NCBI GenBank assembly: GCA_030539135.1
Contig: JAUNSQ010000110.1
Location: 1-5,303, forward strand
Direction of reading: 5' to 3'
DNA from: Synergistaceae bacterium
Lineage (GTDB): Bacteria > Synergistota > Synergistia > Synergistales > Synergistaceae
Length of the DNA: 5,303 nt
Shown here one piece after another: positions 1 to 5,303 of this stretch (its first letter is position 1; every line of letters starts with the position of its first letter). The notes below the pieces were generated by a model. It was not told where the DNA came from. It did not search any database and saw only the letters and a program-made list of their open reading frames with translations. Made by a program: the position numbers and the translations under genes.

Positions 1-566
1 AGGAACGCAGAAAGTATCTCCATGCCCTTGGGCGTGTGTGCAACTTCGGGGTGGAACTGGAGCGCGACGATGTCACCGTCGGGCGATTCAAATCCCGCAA
101 TGGCTCCGTTTTCGCTGTGGGCCGTTATCTTAAATCCCTGCGGGAGCTCCATTACCTGGTCCCAGTGGCTCATCCAGACCTGCGTTTTTTTCTCGTCCGC
201 CATCCGTGTGAAAAGCTTTCCACCGAGTACGTCTATATTCGCGCGGCCATATTCGGCATATTCGCCCTTCTTGACAGTTCCGCCGAGCTGATGAGCTAGC
301 AGCTGCATTCCATAGCATATACCCAGCACGGGAACGCCGCGTTCTATTATTGACTTTGACACGCTAGGAGCGTCGGCGTCAAGGACGCTCCTAGGCCCGC
401 CTGAGATAATTATTCCAGACGGATATATTTCTTCGAATTTTTCAGCGGGCGAGTCCCAAAAGAGTATCTCGCTGTAAACGCCAAGTTCTCTCACGCGTCT
501 GGCGATAAGTTGTGTGTACTGCGAGCCGCAGTCGATGATAAGTATTTTGTTCTCTTTTGTATTCAT
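1..566 (-). CDS. guaA: GMP synthase (glutamine-hydrolysing), N-terminal glutaminase part, cut by window edge
   Basis: GuaA converts XMP to GMP in the cytoplasm with ATP and ammonia drawn from glutamine. Only the first 188 codons are in the window; the ATP-pyrophosphatase and dimerisation domains lie beyond the left edge. The visible part is a class I glutamine amidotransferase. It begins MNTKENKILIID, followed by a CGSQYTQLIARR segment (usually FGSQ; the Cys13 is unusual). The oxyanion segment SGGP is at 55-58, the nucleophile Cys84 is in GICYGMQ, and His172 and Glu174 are in FHPEV, so the triad is complete. The ATG at 566-564 is chosen because it gives the normal GuaA N-terminus. An in-frame GTG at 593-591 would add nine residues but lies inside the best Shine-Dalgarno. 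The gene follows groEL on the same strand after a strong terminator and probably uses its own promoter. The family assignment is secure; the start is less so. Confidence 0.96.
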   Translation of the reverse strand, partial: MNTKENKILIIDCGSQYTQLIARRVRELGVYSEILFWDSPAEKFEEIYPSGIIISGGPRSVLDADAPSVSKSIIERGVPVLGICYGMQLLAHQLGGTVKKGEYAEYGRANIDVLGGKLFTRMADEKKTQVWMSHWDQVMELPQGFKITAHSENGAIAGFESPDGDIVALQFHPEVAHTPKGMEILSAF

Positions 567-573
567 TATATTC

Positions 574-597
574 AGGGATAAATCCCTCTCCACCTCC
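574..597 (-). promoter_or_regulatory. guaA leader: remote Shine-Dalgarno plus small hairpin
   Basis: On the minus strand GGAGGTG (597-591) is a seven-base perfect match to the 16S anti-Shine-Dalgarno, but 24 nt separate it from the guaA ATG, against a usual 5-10. The inverted repeat AGGGAT-TT-ATCCCT (587-574) lies between them. If it folds, the effective spacing falls to about 10 nt. The repeat and the spacing are read directly; the function is inferred. A six-pair stem with so small a loop may open to five pairs with a four-base loop. Confidence 0.5.
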
Positions 598-622
598 GAA
601 TAACTTCTTTTGTGCGCTGATA

Positions 623-651
623 AGTATGACACAGAAGAGACGCTGGGACAA
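623..651 (-). promoter_or_regulatory. Candidate promoter of guaA (extended -10 type)
   Basis: On the minus strand TTGTCC (651-646) and CATACT (628-623) are separated by exactly 17 bp. Each hexamer matches the sigma70/SigA consensus at four of six positions. A TG dinucleotide one base before the -10 (TGT-CATACT) gives an extended -10. Transcription would begin near 616, leaving a leader of about 50 nt, and this lies just after the groEL terminator. I see no purine riboswitch or PurBox in this short leader. Confidence 0.5.
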
Positions 652-670
652 GAGGCCATAGGATACGAAA

Positions 671-698
671 ATGGGGAAGAGATTTCTCTCTTCCCCAT
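671..698 (-). terminator. Rho-independent terminator of groES-groEL
   Basis: A perfect 12-bp inverted repeat (ATGGGGAAGAGA at 671-682, TCTCTTCCCCAT at 687-698) has a 4-nt loop. It begins 30 nt after the groEL stop. Read on the minus strand, the stem is followed by TTTCG, so the U-tract is short (about four U counting the end of the stem). The opposite strand has no continuous T-run directly after the stem. It should separate groEL transcription from guaA, perhaps with some readthrough. Confidence 0.85.
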
Positions 699-728
699 CT
701 GTGGTTTCTTTCAAACTGCTTGGCGGGA

Positions 729-2375
729 TTAGTAATCCATACCGCCCATTCCACCCATGCCGTCCATACCGCCGCCCATATTAGGCATAGCGTCTTTCTT
801 CTCCGGCTTGTCGGCAACGAGAACATCCGTCGTCAGGAGCATCGAGGCGATAGAGGCCGCGTTCTGAAGCGCTGAGCGCGTGACCTTTACAGGGTCGATG
901 ATGCCTGTCTTGACCATATCAACATATTCGCCCGTTGTGGCGTCAAGTCCCTGACCCTCTTTGAGCGTCTTGACTTTGTCGATAATGACGTCGCCCTGCA
1001 TACCCGCGTTCGTCGCGATGATGTGGAGTGGTTCTGTCAGCGCCGCGCGAATGATCATTGCGCCCGTCTTGACATCGCCGTCAAGTTTAAGGATAGCTTT
1101 GTCAAGGGCTTTGGCGCATCCTACGAGCGCGACTCCACCGCCTGCGACTATTCCTTCTTCGACTGCGGCGCGCGTTGAGTTGAGCGCGTCTTCGATACGG
1201 AGTTTGAGCTCTTTCTGCTCTGTCTCTGTAGCTGCTCCGACCTGGATGACCGCTACTCCGCCAGCGATCTTAGCAAGGCGCTCGTGCAGCTTCTCTTTGT
1301 CGTATTCTGACGTTGAGTCCGCGAGTTCCTTCTTGATCTGCGCGGCGCGGTCTGCGATAGCCTTTGAATCGCCTTTTCCTTCGACGATCGTTGTGTCTTC
1401 TTTTGTAACTTTGATCTTCTTGGCGTGTCCAAGGACCGTTGTGTCAGCGTTCTCAAGCTTGAGTCCGACTTCTTCGCTGATGACCGTTGCTCCTGTTACG
1501 ATGGCGATATCCTGGAGCATGGCCTTTCTGCGGTCGCCAAAGCCCGGGGCCTTGACGGCTACGACCTGAAGTATTCCGCGGAGCTTGTTGACTACGAGCG
1601 TCGCGAGGGCTTCGCCTTCGACGTCTTCAGCGATGATAAGGAGAGGCTTGCCGAGCTGTACTATCTTTTCGAGTACAGGAAGCATGTCTTTCACATTGCT
1701 GATCTTGCCGTCTACGATAAGGATATTAGCGTCGTCGAGCACCGCTTCCATACGGTCGGGGTTGGTGATCATATATGGGCTGAGGTAGCCCTTGTCGAAC
1801 TGGAGCCCCTCGACCGTCTCAAGCGACGTGCCGAGGCTCTTGCTGTCTTCTACTGTGATCACGCCTTCCTGCCCGACTTTGCCCATGGCTTCGGCGATAA
1901 GTTCACCGATCGTCTTGTCGTTAGCGGAAATGGCCGCGACCTGCGCGATCTTGTCATGTCCCTTTACGGGAAGAGCTTTCTTCTTGAGTTCTTCAACGAC
2001 TACGTCCGTTGCGATCTCGATACCCTTGCGAATAAGCATTCCGTTCGCGCCTGCGGCTACGTTCTTGTTGCCTTCGTGGATTATCGCGCGCGTAAGGACT
2101 GTCGCCGTGGTGGTTCCGTCGCCGGCTACGTCGTTGGTCTTTGAAGCTACTTCTTTGATGAGCTGAGCGCCCATATTCTCAAACGGATCTTCGAGCTCGA
2201 ATTCCTTCGCGATCGTTACACCGTCGTTGATGATCATCGGGGAGCCAAATTTCTTTTCGAGGACTACGTTGCGTCCCTTTGGCCCAAGGGTGATTCCTAC
2301 TGTGTCTGCTACTTTATTGATTCCACGCTCCATAGCGCGGCGAGCATCTTCTTTAAAAAGCAAAATCTTTGCCAT
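729..2375 (-). CDS. groEL: 60-kDa chaperonin GroEL
   Basis: GroEL is the ATP-driven double-ring chaperonin that folds cytoplasmic proteins inside a cavity capped by GroES. The 548-residue product is full length for the family. Visible landmarks are the N-terminal MAKILLF segment, TLGPKGRNVVLE (29-40) and GDGTTTA (85-91), which binds nucleotide phosphates and Mg through Asp86. The hydrolytic Asp396 is in RIEDAL, the chaperonin signature AAVEEGIVAGGG is at 403-414, and the Gly/Met-rich tail ends GGMGGMDY. A GGGAGGA ribosome binding site (2384-2390) stands 8 nt before the ATG. It lies 25 bp after groES in the same operon and so should share CIRCE/HrcA control. Nothing is truncated or missing. 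The long open frames on the opposite strand are the usual shadow of a highly expressed, codon-biased gene. Confidence 0.99.
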   Translation of the reverse strand: MAKILLFKEDARRAMERGINKVADTVGITLGPKGRNVVLEKKFGSPMIINDGVTIAKEFELEDPFENMGAQLIKEVASKTNDVAGDGTTTATVLTRAIIHEGNKNVAAGANGMLIRKGIEIATDVVVEELKKKALPVKGHDKIAQVAAISANDKTIGELIAEAMGKVGQEGVITVEDSKSLGTSLETVEGLQFDKGYLSPYMITNPDRMEAVLDDANILIVDGKISNVKDMLPVLEKIVQLGKPLLIIAEDVEGEALATLVVNKLRGILQVVAVKAPGFGDRRKAMLQDIAIVTGATVISEEVGLKLENADTTVLGHAKKIKVTKEDTTIVEGKGDSKAIADRAAQIKKELADSTSEYDKEKLHERLAKIAGGVAVIQVGAATETEQKELKLRIEDALNSTRAAVEEGIVAGGGVALVGCAKALDKAILKLDGDVKTGAMIIRAALTEPLHIIATNAGMQGDVIIDKVKTLKEGQGLDATTGEYVDMVKTGIIDPVKVTRSALQNAASIASMLLTTDVLVADKPEKKDAMPNMGGGMDGMGGMGGMDY

Positions 2376-2400
2376 AATTTTATTCCTCCCTATCTTTCAG

Positions 2401-2691
2401 CTACTTCGTGATTACAGCAAGAACGTCTCTCTCGCTGATGATGAGGTATTCCTCGCCATCAAGCTTGACTTCCGTCCCTGAATATTTGCTGTAGATGACT
2501 TTGTCTTTGACTTTGACATCCATCGGCTGGCGTTTGCCGTTATCGAGGACTTTGCCCTCTCCAACCGCAAATACGATACCTTCGACCGGCTTCTCTTTCA
2601 CTGTGTCGGGAAGTACGAGTCCGCCCTTTGTCTTGTCTTCGTGGGGCGCTGCTTTGATTACGATTCTGTCTCCTAGTGGCTTGAGTTTCAT
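2401..2691 (-). CDS. groES: 10-kDa co-chaperonin GroES
   Basis: GroES forms the seven-subunit lid of the GroEL chamber. The product is 96 residues, the normal length. It starts MKLKPLGDRIVIK, the canonical N-terminus. The mobile loop is at about 17-34 and carries the hydrophobic Leu25-Val-Leu27 triplet that docks on the GroEL apical domain. The C-terminal part has the usual DGEEYLIISERDVLAVI (78-94). The frame stays open for 15 more codons to a TTG at 2736, but that start lies inside the CIRCE operator. The ATG at 2691-2689 has an AGGAGGGA ribosome binding site (2697-2704) about 7 nt upstream, so the shorter start is chosen. It is the first gene of the groES-groEL operon. Confidence 0.99.
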   Translation of the reverse strand: MKLKPLGDRIVIKAAPHEDKTKGGLVLPDTVKEKPVEGIVFAVGEGKVLDNGKRQPMDVKVKDKVIYSKYSGTEVKLDGEEYLIISERDVLAVITK

Positions 2692-2725
2692 AGATATCCC
2701 TCCTGTTGGTTTTTTATCTTTTGTG

Positions 2726-2752
2726 TTAGCACTCAAACTAAACGAGTGCTAA
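2726..2752 (-). promoter_or_regulatory. CIRCE operator (HrcA binding site)
   Basis: The sequence TTAGCACTC-N9-GAGTGCTAA is an exact match to the consensus CIRCE inverted repeat, with 9-bp arms and a 9-bp spacer. It lies between the groES promoter and its ribosome binding site, starting roughly 9 nt after the predicted transcription start. In known cases HrcA binds CIRCE as a repressor and is inactivated on heat shock when GroEL is titrated by unfolded protein. hrcA itself is not in this window. In the mRNA the repeat could also form a stem near the 5' end. Confidence 0.98.
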
Positions 2753-2767
2753 TCATTTTCGTGAAAG

Positions 2768-2796
2768 AGTATAATAATTTGCAACGCAATGTTCAA
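2768..2796 (-). promoter_or_regulatory. Promoter of groES-groEL
   Basis: On the minus strand TTGAAC (2796-2791), a 17-bp spacer and TATACT (2773-2768) make a housekeeping-sigma promoter, with four of six and five of six consensus matches. The start point would be near 2761, about 70 nt before the groES ATG, which puts CIRCE in the early transcribed region as in other HrcA-controlled operons. The stretch just upstream (2801-2820) is almost all A and T and resembles an UP element for the RNA polymerase alpha subunit. Confidence 0.8.
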
Positions 2797-2820
2797 TAGA
2801 GATTATTTGTAAATATTTTT

Positions 2821-2870
2821 GATATATGATGATATTTTTCGATTTTTAGAGATTTTTACCGATTTTCAAA
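2821..2870. repeat. Five in-register 10-bp AT-rich units (probable curved DNA)
   Basis: Five consecutive 10-mers start with GAT: gatatatgat, gatatttttc, gatttttaga, gatttttacc and gattttcaaa. Four of them contain a run of four or five T, at 2835, 2843, 2853 and 2863, and another T5 run sits at 2816. The spacing is close to one helical turn, the arrangement known to bend DNA. The block lies between the divergent promoters, about -60 to -110 from the groES start and -42 to -91 from the predicted start of the rightward gene. A role in regulation is inferred. Confidence 0.6.
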
Positions 2871-2876
2871 ATTACT

Positions 2877-2905
2877 TTGACTTTATTTAATCTTACGCAT
2901 TTAAT
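2877..2905 (+). promoter_or_regulatory. Candidate promoter of the NlpC/P60 peptidase-cysK operon
   Basis: TTGACT (2877-2882) and TTTAAT (2900-2905) are 17 bp apart, and each differs from the sigma70/SigA consensus at one position. Transcription would begin near 2912, giving a leader of about 70 nt. A small perfect inverted repeat, GCATT-T-AATGC (2897-2907), covers the -10 and might be an operator. I saw no T-box, S-box or other leader structure typical of cysteine genes in 2906-2980. Confidence 0.65.
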
Positions 2906-2980
2906 GCAACATCAAGCTCCATCTCAACGCCGTTTTATTGTATGATTAACCGTAACATATTGATATGAAAGGAACAGCCA

Positions 2981-4342
2981 ATGAAGAAACTATTCGTCAG
3001 CGTATTTATGGTCGTCGTGCTCGCATCCACACAAACCTGCGCCGCAGAACGCGCAAACCTGTCCGGCGTAACGAGAGATATGCTCACGCCGGGTTTCTGG
3101 ATATCACGCGCGGCGAAACCAAATAAAATATTGATGAACCGCGATGAGATCGCCGCTTTCTCCAATGAGATAAAACACACGGATAAAACTCACTGCGTCG
3201 ATGTCTTTTCACTGCCTGTGATGCTCACCGCAGAACAGCTTGCAAGTTATATAAACACGTTCGACTTTCCTAAAGAGGAACGTTATGTTGGGGACATAAA
3301 AGCTGACGCAAAACATTATGAGCAAATCAACAGGCTGCGCGATGTCGCCGCTGTGCGAGAACTCAATATCGTTCGTTTTGGAACTGCGATAAGAGATACG
3401 CAGATCCGCGCGTTCCCCACCGACGACCCATCGTATACGGAACCAAACTACGTTGAATTTGACATGAACGTTGAGAGCGTCGCTAAGATATGGGAGCCGC
3501 TCGCTCTGCTCCACACCTCGCATGACGGGAGGTGGATGCTCGCGCAAAGCCCGTCTGTGCTCGGCTGGGTGAAGTCTGAAGACATTGCGGTCATTGGCAG
3601 AGACGCGCTGAAAAAATATCTCGACATGGATTTTCTCGTGATAACTGGCAACCGCATATTTCTCGACAGAAGCCACACATCGCCGCAGGCTGAACGAACG
3701 GAGCTGACGATGGGCACGAAGCTCCCGCTTGTCAAGGGCGTCGACATAGTCGACGGCATAACTGCGGACTACAGCAATACGGCGATACTCCCCGGCAGAG
3801 ACAAGGACGGAAATTTTATAGAGAAACGGGCTAGGATACCGCTCCACTGCGATACAAGCGTAGGATATCTGCCATACACCCAGGCGAATATAATAAAGCA
3901 GGCGTTCAAGATGCTCGGAGAACGCTACGGCTGGGGCGGGCTGTGGAACGCGCGCGACTGCAGCGCATATATCAAAGACATATACCTGACGTTCGGCGTT
4001 GAACTGCCGCGCAATTCGAGAAGCCAAACGCGGATACCGTCTACGCATTTCGACACAAAAGACATGCAGCCCGAAAAAAAAGAACTGCTGATTTTAAAAC
4101 TGCCAGCAGGAGCAATTTTACAAATGCCGGGACATATTGTCCTTTACCTTGGAAGATTCAACGGCAGACCTTATATTATCCCCGACGCATACGCATACGG
4201 AGAGAGCGGGCTTAAAGGAACGAACGGAAGAACGAAGATCAACTGCGTAGCGATATCTGACCTGCAAATTACGCGTAAAAACGGAAGTACCTTTTTGGAA
4301 GCGATACATAATATAAATGTAATTAAATCCGCAGGTAAATAG
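2981..4342 (+). CDS. Exported NlpC/P60-family (C40) peptidase with SH3-like domains
   Basis: This is probably a secreted or periplasmic cysteine peptidase that cuts peptides of cell-wall origin. The product has 453 residues. Residues 1-22 form a Sec signal peptide: Lys2-Lys3, a hydrophobic core, and a likely cut after Ala22. Cys20 has no proper lipobox before it, so a lipoprotein is unlikely. Residues 24-135 resemble the N-terminal domain found in multidomain NlpC/P60 proteins. Residues 136-206 look like a bacterial SH3 domain (ending SVLGWVKSEDIAVIG), and 215-295 perhaps a second. The catalytic domain is at about 300-450, with YGWGG (316-320), nucleophile Cys327 in RDCSAY and His385 in MPGHIVLYLG. 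Where relatives usually have a third polar residue, often His, this protein reads IIPDAY (Pro401-Asp402). The ribosome binding site AAAGGA is 7 nt before the ATG. It is cotranscribed with cysK. The exact substrate is unknown, and no gene name is assigned. Confidence 0.88.
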   Translation: MKKLFVSVFMVVVLASTQTCAAERANLSGVTRDMLTPGFWISRAAKPNKILMNRDEIAAFSNEIKHTDKTHCVDVFSLPVMLTAEQLASYINTFDFPKEERYVGDIKADAKHYEQINRLRDVAAVRELNIVRFGTAIRDTQIRAFPTDDPSYTEPNYVEFDMNVESVAKIWEPLALLHTSHDGRWMLAQSPSVLGWVKSEDIAVIGRDALKKYLDMDFLVITGNRIFLDRSHTSPQAERTELTMGTKLPLVKGVDIVDGITADYSNTAILPGRDKDGNFIEKRARIPLHCDTSVGYLPYTQANIIKQAFKMLGERYGWGGLWNARDCSAYIKDIYLTFGVELPRNSRSQTRIPSTHFDTKDMQPEKKELLILKLPAGAILQMPGHIVLYLGRFNGRPYIIPDAYAYGESGLKGTNGRTKINCVAISDLQITRKNGSTFLEAIHNINVIKSAGK

Positions 4343-4346
4343 GAGG
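4341..4346 (+). promoter_or_regulatory. cysK ribosome binding site overlapping the upstream stop codon
   Basis: AGGAGG at 4341-4346 shares two bases with the peptidase TAG stop (4340-4342) and sits 7 nt before the cysK ATG. Ribosomes ending the peptidase gene will cover or clear this site, so translation of the two genes may be coupled. There is no room for a separate promoter in the 11-bp gap, though one inside the peptidase gene cannot be excluded. Confidence 0.9.
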
Positions 4347-4353
4347 CATATTT

Positions 4354-5283
4354 ATGAAGACATACAAATCGGTGGCTGAACTGATAGGAAAAACGCCCTT
4401 GCTTGAGCTCACAAACTTTGAAAAGGAACATGGCCTTTGCGCGACCGTGCTCGCGAAGCTTGAATATTTCAATCCAGCAGGAAGCGCGAAAGACAGGATA
4501 GCTAAATTTATGATAGAGACAGCCGAAAAAGAGGGACTGCTTGCCTCGGGCTCGGTCATAATCGAGCCTACGAGCGGGAATACCGGCATTGGACTCGCGG
4601 CTATCGCGGCAGCCCGCGGCTACCGCGCGATATTCACTATGCCGGAGACGATGAGCGTCGAGCGCAGAAATCTTTTAAAAGCATACGGAGCGGAAATAGT
4701 CCTTACTGACGGGGCTAAGGGCATGTCCGGCGCCATTGAAAAGGCAAAGGAACTCTCTGAGTCCATCCCCAACAGCTTTATCCCAAGCCAGTTCACAAAC
4801 CCAGCGAACCCTGCCGCGCACAGAGCTACAACGGGCCCTGAAATTTGGGGAGATACGGACGGCAAGGTGGATATATTTGTCGCCAGCGTCGGCACCGGCG
4901 GAACGATAACGGGGACAGGAGAATATCTGAAATCACAAAATCCGGCGGTCAAAGTAGTGGCAGTCGAACCGGCTGGCTCTCCCATGCTGTCCGAAGGCAA
5001 AGCCGGGGCGCATAAGATACAGGGCATTGGAGCCGGGTTCATCCCGCAGACGCTGAACATAAAAGTATACGACGAGGTTATCACAGTAAAGGACGATGAC
5101 GCGTTTATGACGGGACGCGAGATAGCGCATAAAGAGGGCGTGCTCGTCGGCATATCGTCGGGCGCGACGGCTTGGGCCGCGGCGCAGCTCGCGAAACGTC
5201 CCGAAAATAAAGGCAAGATCATTGTCGCGCTTCTGACCGACACAGGCGAACGCTATCTTTCGACGCCAATGTTCGCCGATTAA
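4354..5283 (+). CDS. cysK: Cysteine synthase A (O-acetylserine sulfhydrylase)
   Basis: CysK is a PLP enzyme that makes cysteine from O-acetylserine and sulfide in the cytoplasm. The 309-residue product is full length. Visible landmarks are the PLP lysine Lys46 in NPAGSAKDR (40-48), the substrate loop PTSGNTG (72-78), QFTNPANPAAH (146-156), the phosphate-binding GTGGT (180-184), and GISSGA (267-272), whose serine contacts the PLP ring nitrogen. The C-terminus is TDTGERYLSTPMF. The motifs fit O-acetylserine sulfhydrylase rather than cystathionine beta-synthase: there are no extra CBS or haem domains. Discrimination from CysM or an O-phosphoserine-using enzyme by sequence alone is less certain. 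It follows the peptidase gene by 11 bp with an overlapping AGGAGG site. No cysE or sulfate-assimilation gene is visible, and no terminator lies in the 20 bases left after the stop. Confidence 0.95.
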   Translation: MKTYKSVAELIGKTPLLELTNFEKEHGLCATVLAKLEYFNPAGSAKDRIAKFMIETAEKEGLLASGSVIIEPTSGNTGIGLAAIAAARGYRAIFTMPETMSVERRNLLKAYGAEIVLTDGAKGMSGAIEKAKELSESIPNSFIPSQFTNPANPAAHRATTGPEIWGDTDGKVDIFVASVGTGGTITGTGEYLKSQNPAVKVVAVEPAGSPMLSEGKAGAHKIQGIGAGFIPQTLNIKVYDEVITVKDDDAFMTGREIAHKEGVLVGISSGATAWAAAQLAKRPENKGKIIVALLTDTGERYLSTPMFAD

Positions 5284-5303
5284 AATCTTCTCTCTTATCA
5301 CGA

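Noticed and set aside
442..714. Small minus-strand open frame spanning the groEL-guaA gap
   Set aside because: It runs across the terminator and the guaA start in another frame, with no recognisable product.
961..1569. Second plus-strand open frame opposite groEL, rich in Ser and Ala
   Set aside because: Its composition is that expected from reading groEL codons backwards, and no motif was recognised.
1425..2144. Long open frame (239 codons) on the plus strand opposite groEL
   Set aside because: It lies wholly inside groEL antisense, is low in recognisable motifs, and has no ribosome binding site of note. Such frames are common opposite codon-biased genes.
2692..2736. Upstream TTG start extending groES by 15 residues
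   Set aside because: It would begin inside CIRCE. The ATG at 2691 has a strong ribosome binding site and gives the canonical GroES N-terminus.
2938..2946. TATGAT as a second -10 for the rightward operon
   Set aside because: The sequence 17 bp upstream (2918-2923) bears no resemblance to a -35, and the TG is one base too close for an extended -10. The 2877-2905 promoter is much better.
2999..3046. Lipoprotein signal at Cys20 of the peptidase
   Set aside because: Residues before Cys20 are Thr-Gln-Thr, which do not fit a lipobox. A signal peptidase I cut after Ala22 is more likely.
3209..4048. 279-codon open frame on the minus strand opposite the peptidase gene
   Set aside because: The plus-strand frame carries a signal peptide and a recognisable NlpC/P60 domain. 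The minus frame is Arg-rich with no recognisable domain.
4620..5243. 207-codon minus-strand open frame opposite cysK
   Set aside because: It is a shadow of cysK, which has every expected motif in the plus frame.

Overview
This 5.3 kb bacterial window reads as ordinary chromosome made of two divergent gene groups. No mobile element, CRISPR array, tRNA or rRNA was seen. Base composition looks roughly balanced inside genes and is strongly AT-rich in the central intergenic region. A perfect CIRCE element before groES implies HrcA-type heat-shock control, which is found in Firmicutes, Synergistota, Cyanobacteria and several other phyla. The GroEL sequence, with its Gly/Met-rich tail, and the exported NlpC/P60 protein with an extended N-terminal half and SH3-like domains would fit an anaerobe of the Synergistota or Clostridia. 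I lean weakly to Synergistota, from remembered family resemblance only.

Left half, minus strand, read right to left. A sigma70-type promoter (2768-2796) and CIRCE (2726-2752) drive groES (2401-2691) and groEL (729-2375), which are 25 bp apart. A strong 12-bp-stem terminator (671-698) follows. Next comes guaA (from 566 off the left edge), whose glutaminase domain alone is inside the window and which has its own candidate promoter (623-651). Its leader is unusual: a perfect Shine-Dalgarno sequence lies 24 nt from the ATG, with a small hairpin in between.

Right half, plus strand. A good candidate promoter (2877-2905) precedes a secreted NlpC/P60-family cysteine peptidase (2981-4342). It is followed 11 bp later by cysK, O-acetylserine sulfhydrylase (4354-5283). 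The cysK ribosome binding site overlaps the peptidase stop codon, so the two are very probably cotranscribed.

The 289-bp space between the two start codons (2692-2980) holds both promoters. Between them lie five consecutive 10-bp units that each begin with GAT and mostly carry a T-run (2821-2870). This is a helically phased pattern expected to curve DNA.

The GroES/GroEL pair folds cytoplasmic proteins. GuaA makes GMP from XMP. The peptidase probably cuts cell-wall or other peptides outside the cytoplasm, and CysK makes cysteine. I see no convincing new biological system. The most useful leads are the phased intergenic repeat, the guaA leader, the absence of the expected third catalytic histidine in the peptidase, and the peptidase-cysK pairing.
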